Shown piece by piece: positions 28,490-37,114 of a stretch of 64,000 nucleotides of DNA (position 1 is the stretch's first letter; each line of letters begins with the position of its first letter). The stretch spans positions 310,001 through 374,000 of the forward strand of contig NZ_MEJH01000002.1 of assembly GCF_001953635.1 (NCBI RefSeq). Reading direction: 5' to 3'. This stretch comes from Alteromonas abrolhosensis. GTDB lineage: Bacteria > Pseudomonadota > Gammaproteobacteria > Enterobacterales > Alteromonadaceae. A program made the translations under genes and the position numbers. The notes below the pieces were generated by a model that had not been told where the DNA came from, searched no databases, and saw nothing but the letters and a program-made list of their open reading frames with translations.

Positions 28490-29470
28490 TTACACTGGGC
28501 ACCTAATTAGATTCGCTATTTTAGACTGGTATAGTTCATACAGTAATTTGTGACTTTCGCTTGAAAGAGGAGCGATAGTAGAAGCGTTTACGTTTTGCAT
28601 AACCTGTTGTGCAGAGCTGGCTCCTGGAATTACAGTTGTTACTTCTTCATGGTCTAAAATCCACCGCATAGCGAAGTTTGCCATCGTTATTTCAGTGGGC
28701 TTTATCTGCTGCAACGCCTCTACCAATTTAAGACCTTCATTAAAATCAATTCCAGAAAAGGTTTCGCCAACACTGAAAGCTTCGCCATCTTTATTGTAGT
28801 TTCTATGGTCGGATTCAGCGAATGACGTTGAAGCGTTATACTTGCCACTTAATAAACCGCTGGCAAGGGGAAGGCGCGCAATAATACCAACTTGGTTTTC
28901 TTTGGCTACTTTGAATAAAGCATCTTTAGGAGCCTGTCTAAATAGGTTAAAAATAATTTGCAGAGAAGTTAGGTCTGGGTGTGCTACACACATCATCGCT
29001 TCATCAATGGTTTCAACACTAGCGCCAAAATAATCGATAAGGCCTTCTTGTTGCATTTGTCTTAAGAAATCAAAAATGTGACCTTTTTCTAAAACCGAAG
29101 GTGGTATGCAGTGAAGTTGAAGAAGATCAATTTTATCGCGACGCAGCCGATCACGAGAGCGTTGAATAGCGTCGCGCATATCTTGAAGCGTATAACCACT
29201 GGGGTAGGTGCCTTCACCACGGCCGTATTTAGTGGCTATTTTTACGTCTGCTTTTGTTTGCTCCAGCCGTTCACCAAGAATAGACTCGCTTCGCCCCGCT
29301 CCGTATACATCAGCGGTATCGAAAAAAGTAATACCGTTTTCTAAGGCAGCTTCTATGATATGAATAGCATCTTCTATAGCGATTGGACCAAAATCTCCTC
29401 CCAATTGCCAGCATCCCAGACCAACTTCGCTCGCGAAAATAGAAGATTTGCCAAGTTTTCGTTGTTTCAT
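28490..29470 (-). CDS. Aldo/keto reductase of the xylose operon
   Basis: A 326-residue protein read from the ATG at 29470, which has AAAGGG 5 nt ahead. The catalytic tetrad of aldo/keto reductases is visible: D and Y in FDTADVYGAGRSE (about residues 42-48), K in KIATKYG (about 74) and H in LLQLHC. Members reduce aldehydes or ketones with NADPH. The start MKQRKLGKS and GLGCWQLGGDF are typical of the subgroup that includes general sugar or aldehyde reductases. It is the last gene after xylB-xylA-tkt (62-nt gap), so a role in pentose or aldehyde handling is likely, but the substrate is unknown. Confidence 0.85.
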   Translation of the reverse strand: MKQRKLGKSSIFASEVGLGCWQLGGDFGPIAIEDAIHIIEAALENGITFFDTADVYGAGRSESILGERLEQTKADVKIATKYGRGEGTYPSGYTLQDMRDAIQRSRDRLRRDKIDLLQLHCIPPSVLEKGHIFDFLRQMQQEGLIDYFGASVETIDEAMMCVAHPDLTSLQIIFNLFRQAPKDALFKVAKENQVGIIARLPLASGLLSGKYNASTSFAESDHRNYNKDGEAFSVGETFSGIDFNEGLKLVEALQQIKPTEITMANFAMRWILDHEEVTTVIPGASSAQQVMQNVNASTIAPLSSESHKLLYELYQSKIANLIRCPV

Positions 29471-29532
29471 ATTTTTCCCTTTAGATATCGTCTTCACCGG
29501 TTAATTAAAGTGGTGTCCGCCCTTTCAGCCCC

Positions 29533-31548
29533 TTAAAAAGTGTTCCGTTTTGCGAGAGCTTTTCGAGCTTTTGCAATCACATTGTCCACGGTAATGCCAA
29601 AGTGTGAGAACAGAACCTCGCCTGGTGCCGATTCCCCAAAGCTGTCCAGGCCAAGAATTTCCCCCGCAGGCCCCACGAACTTGTGCCAGTAATCGACATG
29701 TGCGGCCTCTATGGCTAGCCTACATGTTACGTGAGGGGGCAATACCTGTTCTTGGTAAGTAGATTCTTGACGCAGAAATACACTTGGGCTGGGTAAGGAT
29801 ACGACACTGGCTTTAATATCGTGCAAGTTGATTAGTTGTTCAGCGGCTTCAACAGCAAGTGGGACTTCTGAACCAGTGGCAATGAGGATAATGTCAGGTT
29901 CGCCCTCGCAAGGGCGAAGAGTATAGCCACCTCTTTCAATCTTGTGTAATTGGTCATCGGTTCTTGCTTGGGGCTTCACACTTTGCCTACTAAAAACTAA
30001 AGCGGTGGGGCCGTTTGAGCGCATAAGTGCTATCTTCCATGCTACCGCCGTCTCCGCAGCGTCGCAGGGCCGCCATGTATCCAAATTAGGCGTCATACGC
30101 AGCGTGGCAAGTTGCTCAATTGGCTGGTGAGTAGGGCCGTCTTCGCCTTGACCGATTGAGTCATGGGTATAAACGAAAATATTAGGAAGGCCCATTAATG
30201 CTGCCATTCGTACAGCATTTCGAGCATACTCCATGAAAATTAGAAAGGTAGCACAAAATGGTTTAAGACCACTGTGGATGCTAATTCCATTAGCAATAGC
30301 AGTCATTCCAAATTCTCGCACTCCGTAAAACAGATAGTTTCCTGAAGCATTTTCTGCGGTTATCGGTTGAGATGAGTTCCACATGGTTAAATTGGACCCC
30401 GACAAGTCAGCTGAGCCTCCGATTATTTCAGGTAAAAGATTCGCATAAAATTCAATAGCGTTTTGGGACGCTTTACGTGTTGCCATAGGTTGCATTTCAG
30501 CTTGCGCTGAGTGGATGAAACTATTGGCGCTTTGTGAAAAGTCTTCTGGCAACTGGCCAACAGTGCGTCGTGTAAATTCGCTCGCTAGTCTAGGATGCGC
30601 TTCATTAAACCTCTTGAATAAGGTATTCCACTCATTCTCCCACGCTGCGCCGGCCTCTCTGGCGTCCCACTCATTACAGATATCACTAGGGATATCAAAA
30701 GGCTCATGATGCCAGTTGAGGGCTTTTCTCGTAGCCCGAATTTCACTTTCTCCGAGCGGTGAACCGTGGCTACTGTTTTTACCAGCCTTATTTGGCGACC
30801 CAGCACCAATCACCGTTTTACAGCAAATTAACGTGGGTTTGCCCGCGCACTTTTTCGCTTCTAAAATAGCATTGTCGATAGCCTCATGGTCGTGACCATC
30901 AACGTTAGCGATAACTTGCCAGCCATAAGCTTGGAATCGGGCTTGCGTATCGTCAGTGAACCAGCCTTTCACTTCGCCATCTATTGAAATACCATTGTCG
31001 TCCCAAAATACTATAAGCTTTTCCAATCCCAGCGTCCCTGCCAAAGAACAAGCCTCGTGGGAAATGCCTTCCATCAAGCAACCGTCGCCAGCAAAACAAT
31101 AGGTATAATGGTCAACTACCGCATATTCAGGTTTATTAAACTGTGCGGCCAAAACTTTTTCAGCAATAGCCATCCCCACAGCATTGGCAAGTCCTTGACC
31201 TAGCGGCCCAGTGGTGGTTTCTACCCCCGGGGTGTAGCTATATTCAGGATGCCCTGGCGTTTTAGAGTGTAGCTGACGAAATCGCTTTAGGTCGTCGATA
31301 GAAAGGTCATAGCCAGTTAGATGAAGCAGTGCATAGAGCAACATAGAACCATGACCGTTTGACAAAACAAATCTATCGCGGTTGAACCAGTCAGGGTTAG
31401 ATGGGTTATGTCTGAGATGTTTTGTCCAGAGCGTATAGGCGATATCCGCCATTCCCAGAGGAGCTCCGGGATGACCAGACTGAGCTTTTTCTACCGCATC
31501 CATGCATAAAGCACGTACAGCATTAGCCATAGGGTTCGAAAATTTCAT
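29533..31548 (-). CDS. tkt: Transketolase
   Basis: A 671-residue protein when started at the ATG at 31548 ([22 protein letters not shown]). An open frame continues to 31650 but that part lacks family similarity. Thiamine diphosphate binding is shown by the [10 protein letters not shown] ... [10 protein letters not shown] region (about 155-190), and the C-terminal region has [23 protein letters not shown]. Transketolase transfers two-carbon units in the non-oxidative pentose phosphate pathway. Together with transaldolase it converts xylulose 5-phosphate from XylB. This is probably a locus-specific second copy. It lies 104 nt after xylA, with a terminator-like stem in the gap. Confidence 0.93.
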   Translation of the reverse strand: MKFSNPMANAVRALCMDAVEKAQSGHPGAPLGMADIAYTLWTKHLRHNPSNPDWFNRDRFVLSNGHGSMLLYALLHLTGYDLSIDDLKRFRQLHSKTPGHPEYSYTPGVETTTGPLGQGLANAVGMAIAEKVLAAQFNKPEYAVVDHYTYCFAGDGCLMEGISHEACSLAGTLGLEKLIVFWDDNGISIDGEVKGWFTDDTQARFQAYGWQVIANVDGHDHEAIDNAILEAKKCAGKPTLICCKTVIGAGSPNKAGKNSSHGSPLGESEIRATRKALNWHHEPFDIPSDICNEWDAREAGAAWENEWNTLFKRFNEAHPRLASEFTRRTVGQLPEDFSQSANSFIHSAQAEMQPMATRKASQNAIEFYANLLPEIIGGSADLSGSNLTMWNSSQPITAENASGNYLFYGVREFGMTAIANGISIHSGLKPFCATFLIFMEYARNAVRMAALMGLPNIFVYTHDSIGQGEDGPTHQPIEQLATLRMTPNLDTWRPCDAAETAVAWKIALMRSNGPTALVFSRQSVKPQARTDDQLHKIERGGYTLRPCEGEPDIILIATGSEVPLAVEAAEQLINLHDIKASVVSLPSPSVFLRQESTYQEQVLPPHVTCRLAIEAAHVDYWHKFVGPAGEILGLDSFGESAPGEVLFSHFGITVDNVIAKARKALAKRNTF

Positions 31549-31607
31549 AATTATTCCAAAAAGATAATGAAGTGATGTTGATGAAAATCGAGTGAGAAGA
31601 CTAAAGG

Positions 31608-31639
31608 TAAAAAGCGGGCTAGAAATTCTTCCGGCCCGC
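31608..31639 (-). terminator. Terminator-like stem between xylA and tkt
   Basis: On the minus strand GCGGGC (31634-31639) pairs with GCCCGC (31614-31619) and is followed by a run of five T residues. The loop is 14 nt. It would let only part of the xylBA transcript continue into tkt and the reductase gene. Confidence 0.6.
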
Positions 31640-31652
31640 GATGTAGGCAAAA

Positions 31653-32972
31653 TTAGCCAAATAGTGCGCGGTTTAGTTTATTTTCGAGTAGCTCTTGTTG
31701 ACCACTCACGGCTTTGGGCGCTAAGTTATTCGATACACAATGCTCTGCTAATGATTCTAAGCTGTGTTTACCACTATCAATTGCTTTACCTAAATCACTC
31801 TGCCAGCCTTTATATCTTGCTTCTTTAGCTTGCGCCAGAAAGTCGTTCTCGATGATTTTTGCAGCTTTTCGTAACGCTAAGGCCATATGGTCCATGCCCC
31901 CTATATGACCATGGAATAAATCTGCCGGGGCGCAGCTCTGGCGACGAAGTTTACAGTCAAAATTCAGTCCGCCAGTAGTAAAGCCACCATTTTTTAAGAT
32001 TTCATACATGACCAACGTTAACTCATCAACAGCATTTGGAAACTGGTCAGTATCCCAGCCGTTTTGTGCATCACCACGATTAGCATCAATGCTGCCAAAA
32101 ATACCTAATGCTATTGCTGTTGCTATTTCATGGTGAAAAGAGTGGCCAGCAAGCGTAGCGTGATTCGCTTCGATATTGACTTTGAACTCGTCCTCTAGCC
32201 CATAACGTTTTAGAAAACCATACACAGTGGCCGAGTCGTAGTCATACTGATGTTTTGTAGGCTCCTGAGGCTTAGGTTCGATGAGTAGCGTTCCTTTAAA
32301 GCCAATCTTATGCTTGTGCTCTGCGACCATGGTAAAGAAGCGCCCCAACTGTTCATCTTCCTTTTTAAGGTTGGTGTTAAGGAGACTTTCATAACCTTCT
32401 CTTCCGCCCCATAGTACATAATTCTCACCACCCAACCGTTTGGTAGCGTTCATAGCATGGAAAACTTGTGTTGCGCCAAAAGTAAAAACTTCAGGATTGG
32501 GGTTTGAGGCACCGCCAGCACAATATCTTGGGTGGCTAAATAAGTTCGCTGTACCCCATAAAAGCTTCAGTCCTGTTTGTGCTTGCTTCTCTTCAAGCAC
32601 ATCGACCATAGATGAAAAGTTGCTGACATACTCATTAATGCTGTCTCCGCCAGGCGCCACATCGGTGTCATGGAAACAATAATAAGGAACATTCAATTTA
32701 CTGAAAAAATCAAATGCGACATCAGCTTTTTCAACTGCGCGTTTCATGGGGTCGCCGTCTTTCAACCACGGTCTGCCAAAGGTGCCTTGACCAAACACAT
32801 CAGCGCCATCCCAACAAAAGTTATGCCAGTAACACGCTGCAAAACGCAGGTGTTCTGCCATGGTTTTTCCCAAAATAACCTCTTCGGGGTTATAGTAATG
32901 AAAAGCTAAATCGTTGTCTGATTCAGGTCCTTCATATTGAATAGGTTTAATATTTTCAAAATAAGCTGACAT
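31653..32972 (-). CDS. xylA: Xylose isomerase
   Basis: A 439-residue class II type enzyme. Hallmarks: [13 protein letters not shown] with the catalytic histidine near residue 100, [18 protein letters not shown] near 230 with metal ligands, [17 protein letters not shown], and [13 protein letters not shown] followed by FDCKLRRQS. It converts D-xylose to D-xylulose in the cytoplasm, using divalent metals. GGAGCG lies before the start. The gene follows xylB by 3 nt, so they are translationally close-coupled. Confidence 0.97.
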   Translation of the reverse strand: MSAYFENIKPIQYEGPESDNDLAFHYYNPEEVILGKTMAEHLRFAACYWHNFCWDGADVFGQGTFGRPWLKDGDPMKRAVEKADVAFDFFSKLNVPYYCFHDTDVAPGGDSINEYVSNFSSMVDVLEEKQAQTGLKLLWGTANLFSHPRYCAGGASNPNPEVFTFGATQVFHAMNATKRLGGENYVLWGGREGYESLLNTNLKKEDEQLGRFFTMVAEHKHKIGFKGTLLIEPKPQEPTKHQYDYDSATVYGFLKRYGLEDEFKVNIEANHATLAGHSFHHEIATAIALGIFGSIDANRGDAQNGWDTDQFPNAVDELTLVMYEILKNGGFTTGGLNFDCKLRRQSCAPADLFHGHIGGMDHMALALRKAAKIIENDFLAQAKEARYKGWQSDLGKAIDSGKHSLESLAEHCVSNNLAPKAVSGQQELLENKLNRALFG

Positions 32973-32975
32973 AAT

Positions 32976-34460
32976 TTAGCGCTCCGTTGACGTTTGAGAT
33001 AAAGGCGATACCGCTTGCTGAATAGCGGGATAAAGCGAAACGAATAGGTTTCGTCTTCGCTGATAAATTTGATGATGCTCTGCATTTGGGTTGTGGGTAT
33101 CAACCAGAGGTGGCGATCCACACACATTTTGCACTTGACTGTTTTCGCAGGTTCCCAGTTGAGCCAACCTTGCAGCTCCTAGTGCTGGGCCGACATCTCC
33201 TCCCTGCTTGTAAGAAAGTTTTAGGTTTAAGATATCCGCCATCATTTGTCGCCAATAGGCGCTTTTAGTGCCACCGCCAATTAAACAAATGTCATTCGCA
33301 GAGGTACCTGAGGCATGAACAGCATCTACACCATCAGCCATAGCAAAACAAACCCCCTCCAAAACAGCGTAAGCCATATCTTTTGTGGAATGTTGGTGTG
33401 TAAGACCAATAAAGGCGCCAGATGCATTAGGGTCGTTGTGCGGCGTACGTTCACCACTTAAATATGGAAGGAAAAACGGCGCATTTTCCGACGGGCCGTC
33501 TTCATTTTCTAGCAAAGAAAGTACAGCTGGAACATCTTTTCCAACTACTGATTTGGCGAACCAGTCAAGGCAGCTGGCGGCACTTAGCATTACCGACATT
33601 AAATGCCAGCGGTCAGGTAAGGCATGACAAAAGCTATGTACTGCTTTCTCAGGGAAGCTGCTGAATTGATCAGCTACGACAAAGTAGACGCCAGAGGTGC
33701 CCAGTGAAATCATGCCTTGACCAGGCTCAGTCAACCCAACGCCTATTGCGCCGGCTGCATTGTCTCCTGCACCGGCCACAATTGGGATTTCGTCCATTCC
33801 CCACTTCCGGGCTAGCTCGGGTAATAATGTCCCCGTTACTTTGGGCCCCTCGACCAACTCTGGCATGTGCTTTTTCGTAAGCCCACATGCAGCCAAAAGC
33901 GATTCATCCCAACAGCGTTCTCGGGTGTTCATCCACATTGTGCCTGACGCATCTGACATATCAGAAAAGAACGTGCCGCACAGCCGAAATCTCAAATAGT
34001 CTTTGGGCAAAAGCACTTTATGAATTCTCTCAAAATGCTTAGGTTCATTATTCTTGACCCACAGCAACTTGGGTGCAGTAAACCCTGGCATCATAATATT
34101 GCCAGTCAGTCTTCGGCTGTCTGAAACAACCCCTTCAATTTCCAAACACTCCGCTTGGCATCGCCCATCGTTCCATAAAATTGCGGGCCTTATTACGCTT
34201 CCAGCTTCATCTAATAAAGTAGCGCCGTGCATTTGCCCAGAGAGCCCTATCGCTTTTATCTGTGAAACGATATGAGACTGTGAAAGCTGGTCAATAACCG
34301 ACTCTACTGCTGACCACCAATCAAGTGGGTTTTGCTCAGACCATAGGGGGTTGGGACTGTTCACAGACAACGCCGCAGATTTCGTGTCGATGATATTACC
34401 TGCGTCGTCCATAAGTGCCGCTTTTAAACCAGATGTTCCTAAATCGATCCCTAAATACAT
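32976..34460 (-). CDS. xylB: Xylulokinase
   Basis: A 494-residue FGGY-family kinase from the ATG at 34460 (MYLGIDLGTSGLKAALMD). An alternative ATG lies 18 nt upstream. The phosphate-binding motif GIDLGTSG is at the start. GQMHGATLLD, LWNDGRC and VAGAGDNAAGAIGVG follow in family order, and the second FGGY domain has ICLIGGGTKSAYWRQMMADI. It phosphorylates D-xylulose to xylulose 5-phosphate. The promoter region upstream has three phased repeats (34553-34581), which fits XylR activation of xylB-xylA-tkt-akr. Confidence 0.95.
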   Translation of the reverse strand: MYLGIDLGTSGLKAALMDDAGNIIDTKSAALSVNSPNPLWSEQNPLDWWSAVESVIDQLSQSHIVSQIKAIGLSGQMHGATLLDEAGSVIRPAILWNDGRCQAECLEIEGVVSDSRRLTGNIMMPGFTAPKLLWVKNNEPKHFERIHKVLLPKDYLRFRLCGTFFSDMSDASGTMWMNTRERCWDESLLAACGLTKKHMPELVEGPKVTGTLLPELARKWGMDEIPIVAGAGDNAAGAIGVGLTEPGQGMISLGTSGVYFVVADQFSSFPEKAVHSFCHALPDRWHLMSVMLSAASCLDWFAKSVVGKDVPAVLSLLENEDGPSENAPFFLPYLSGERTPHNDPNASGAFIGLTHQHSTKDMAYAVLEGVCFAMADGVDAVHASGTSANDICLIGGGTKSAYWRQMMADILNLKLSYKQGGDVGPALGAARLAQLGTCENSQVQNVCGSPPLVDTHNPNAEHHQIYQRRRNLFVSLYPAIQQAVSPLSQTSTER

Positions 34461-34552
34461 AACTACATTCCAGAACATAACCAGGCCGAAATGGTCATTC
34501 TTTTTATCGGCTATCGCAATTATGAAATGTGGAAATGAAATTCTTTAATTTT

Positions 34553-34581
34553 GTAATTTATTTGTTATTTAGTGGTTATTT
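34553..34581 (-). promoter_or_regulatory. Three phased repeats, candidate XylR sites
   Basis: GTAATTT at 34553, GTTATTT at 34564 and GTTATTT at 34575 repeat every 11 bp. On the xylB strand this reads AAATAAC twice, the upstream copy within GTGAAATAAC. As I recall it, the Escherichia coli xylA control region also contains GTGAAATAAC. They lie about 100 bp before xylB and 165 bp before the divergent transaldolase gene. Confidence 0.55.
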
Positions 34582-34744
34582 CACTTTTTTGGAAAAGGTA
34601 TAGGCTATGTTTTTTCAGTCAGATTTTTCGCAACACCAATATCCAAAATCATAATATCTGCGCCCTGTATTTGCGATTTACATTAATACTCAAAGTTCTT
34701 CCGAACTGACCTAAAGTCCTTTTAAATAATCACAGAGTAAAGAA

Positions 34745-35698
34745 ATGAAAAATCAGTTAGATGCATTGAGGGATATGACTACCGTAGTTGCAGATACAGG
34801 AAACGTGGAAGCAATTAAAACGTATCGACCTTATGATGCCACTACCAACCCATCCTTAATTTTAAAAGCCACTACTTTGCCTCAATATCAGCATTTGATA
34901 GATAAATCAGTTAGCTGGGCAAGGGCACAGGCTAATAATAAGGAACAGCAAATTCTGCACGCCAACGACATGCTCTGTGTACTTATTGGTAAAGAAATAA
35001 GCGAGTTTGTACCTGGAAGAGTATCTACGGAAGTAGATGCTAGACTGTCCTTCAATACATTTTCCACTATAGATAAGGCTAAACAACTCGTAAAACTATA
35101 TGAGGAAGAAGGCGTCGACAAATCTCGTATTCTTATAAAGATAGCCTCGACATGGGAGGGAATTAAAGCCGCTGAGCAGTTAGAGCGAGAAGGCATTAAT
35201 TGTAACCTTACGCTTTTGTTTAACTTTGCGCAGGCACGAGCGTGTGCCGAAGCAAATGTGTTTTTGATATCCCCGTTCGTCGGCAGAATATTAGACTGGT
35301 ACAAGTCTCATCACAATATTGCTGAGTACTTACCTAACGATGACCCTGGAGTTAAATCGGTCACCGAAATCTATAATTATTATAAAGTTCATGGTTATAA
35401 AACCGTTGTTATGGGAGCGAGCTTTAGAAATATCGGTGAGATTCAGGCTTTGGCTGGGTGTGACAGATTAACTATTAGTCCAGAGCTTCTGGAGGCACTG
35501 GCAAACTGTTCAGATCCGCTACCTCGTATGCTTTGTGATACAAATGAGTACCAAGTTCCCCCTGCACCACTAGATGAGGCAACCTTTCGCTGGGAAATGA
35601 ACCAAAACGCAATGGCGACAGAAAAGCTTGCTGAAGGCATACGCAACTTTGCTATCGATCAACAAAAGCTGGAAAACATGCTTGCTGACAGACTATAG
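34745..35698 (+). CDS. tal: Transaldolase
   Basis: A 317-residue class I aldolase-type enzyme of the TalB subfamily. The Schiff-base lysine is K132 ([16 protein letters not shown]), the same number as in E. coli TalB. D17 in TTVVADTGN and the TTNPSLIL motif are present. It moves a three-carbon unit between sedoheptulose 7-phosphate and glyceraldehyde 3-phosphate in the pentose phosphate pathway. It is divergent from xylB across a shared 284-bp control region, so it is probably co-regulated with xylose genes. The ribosome site is weak. Confidence 0.95.
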   Translation: MKNQLDALRDMTTVVADTGNVEAIKTYRPYDATTNPSLILKATTLPQYQHLIDKSVSWARAQANNKEQQILHANDMLCVLIGKEISEFVPGRVSTEVDARLSFNTFSTIDKAKQLVKLYEEEGVDKSRILIKIASTWEGIKAAEQLEREGINCNLTLLFNFAQARACAEANVFLISPFVGRILDWYKSHHNIAEYLPNDDPGVKSVTEIYNYYKVHGYKTVVMGASFRNIGEIQALAGCDRLTISPELLEALANCSDPLPRMLCDTNEYQVPPAPLDEATFRWEMNQNAMATEKLAEGIRNFAIDQQKLENMLADRL

Positions 35699-35738
35699 GA
35701 AATACTGTGAGATAACGCCCTCATCTAGGTGTTACCAT

Positions 35739-35797
35739 TGATAGTTCCCCAAGTGTTTAAAGCGATATTGCAACAATGTTGAAACTGGGAACTATCA
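35739..35797. repeat. 11-bp inverted repeat between tal and the mutarotase gene
   Basis: TGATAGTTCCC (35739-35749) and GGGAACTATCA (35787-35797) are perfect inverted repeats with a 37-nt interior. The right arm includes the mutarotase stop codon. It may act as a shared terminator of the two convergent genes, but there is no T-tract. Confidence 0.35.
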
Positions 35798-36733
35798 TTC
35801 TGTGGTAATTGTATAGTCGATTATGTGTTGTTGAAGCGTATTTGCTGGAAGTAACCCCAAGGGATGATTTTTACAATTAGGCATGTCAGGGCCGAACTGC
35901 GGTTCTATACAAACGCTCTGGTTTTTACAAAAAGGCTCACTTAAATGACCTCCGGTATAAAGCTGCATGGCAGGGTAGTCTGAAGATACTTCCAGCTTCA
36001 AATATCTATCGAAACTTTCCAAAATAGCTTTGGAGCACGAATTGGAAAAAATGAAATTGTTATCGAGAACCTCAGACCCCCTTTGTTGAGTTAAAAGATA
36101 CCGCTTTGAATAGTCATATTGCGTATGTTTTACTGACTGAGGAGGGCGGATTGGTAGGCCGTTCGAATCGTTAATATTTACGTGAGTTGCACATGTGGTA
36201 AGCCACTGCTCTAAGCCACCTCGATGGCTATTAACTCCGTTAAGATTGAAGTAACTATGGGCTGACATTCCCGCGACTGTGTCTTTCTCCGAGAGTGCAC
36301 TTACGCGAAGTCGAAGCCGGTTATTCTCTAATGTGTATTCAGCTGTAAGTTCTAGTGCTCCAGGGTAACCATTCCACATATCCTGAATAACTAATTCCAG
36401 CCGTACAGCGCTCTGTGAACAACGAGTGATTTGCCATACCTGTTTATCTATTGCATTTTCCCCTCCGTGCAAATGATTAAGGCCTTCGTTGCGGTCAAGG
36501 TGCAATACTTGGCTTTCTCTAATATCTACCCTCCCATCTTTAATTCTGTTTGCAAATGGGCCAACAATTGCACCTAGGTAAAATTGGTCGGATAAATAAT
36601 CTTCTTCGTTATTGTACTTAAGCACAATCGACCGATAGCTGCCGTTTACTTGTACCTGCCAATCGAGGATGCGAGCACCAAAATCACTTATAGTGACACG
36701 CATTGCATCAGATTTAAGTTCGATGATTTTCAT
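35795..36733 (-). CDS. Aldose 1-epimerase (mutarotase)
   Basis: A 312-residue galactose mutarotase-like protein without a signal peptide. It shows the expected catalytic residues in GLNHLHGGENAIDKQVW, AHSYFNLNG (general acid histidine) and CIEPQFGPDMPN (general base glutamate). It interconverts alpha and beta anomers. In this locus the likely role is to speed the supply of alpha-xylose to XylA. The start has only a weak ribosome site. Convergent with the transaldolase gene. Confidence 0.9.
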   Translation of the reverse strand: MKIIELKSDAMRVTISDFGARILDWQVQVNGSYRSIVLKYNNEEDYLSDQFYLGAIVGPFANRIKDGRVDIRESQVLHLDRNEGLNHLHGGENAIDKQVWQITRCSQSAVRLELVIQDMWNGYPGALELTAEYTLENNRLRLRVSALSEKDTVAGMSAHSYFNLNGVNSHRGGLEQWLTTCATHVNINDSNGLPIRPPQSVKHTQYDYSKRYLLTQQRGSEVLDNNFIFSNSCSKAILESFDRYLKLEVSSDYPAMQLYTGGHLSEPFCKNQSVCIEPQFGPDMPNCKNHPLGLLPANTLQQHIIDYTITTE

Positions 36734-37114
36734 AAACTATTATTTTTTGCTCTCTGTCAGCGTATATACCAAGCGTTGTTTCCACGTATACCAATTACTT
36801 GAAAGTAACAGTGAATTTATCGGGCAATTGGTTGACGACGCCTTTTTCCTCAACCGGATTCAAAATCCCGCTCGGAGCTAACGCAGGGACTTCCGGTATT
36901 TCAACCGCGCCCTGCAAATAAACCTACTTAGCACAAGGGAAGTAGCAAACGTGGGATAGATGCCTTTTCAACAGGACAACAACATGTTAGCGCAGGATGT
37001 AAATAATCTGTTTATGAATTGTTGTAAGTCGTTTGTGTTTTTTATGCATCGCGTAGTGGTGATTATTTTTTCTGGCAGTATTACACCATCAACAATTTTT
37101 GATGGTTTAAAGAG
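36734..37114. promoter_or_regulatory. Divergent region between mutarotase and GH3
   Basis: A 381-bp stretch. It holds GCAGGG/CCCTGC (36883-36888 with 36910-36915) with a 21-nt loop, a short segment near 36850-36880 that looks like the T-arm of a tRNA but has no matching 5' half, and the 8-bp hairpin just before the GH3 start (37085-37106). Promoters for both genes should be here, but I cannot fix them. Confidence 0.35.
37085..37106 (+). promoter_or_regulatory. Hairpin directly before the GH3 start codon
   Basis: ACCATCAA (37085-37092) pairs with TTGATGGT (37099-37106), loop of 6. The ATG follows 8 nt later with AAAGAG squeezed between. An in-frame TGA within the hairpin excludes an earlier start. 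The structure may limit ribosome access or act as an attenuator. Confidence 0.45.

Noticed and set aside
29533..31650. Longer transketolase reading with 34 extra N-terminal residues
   Set aside because: The extra part has no family similarity. The ATG at 31548 gives the usual N-terminus and normal length.
36845..36885. tRNA-like 3' half (a T-arm-like segment followed by an acceptor-like end)
   Set aside because: No matching acceptor 5' half, D-arm or anticodon arm is found within 100 bases upstream, and the T-stem pairing is imperfect. It may be chance or a short relic.
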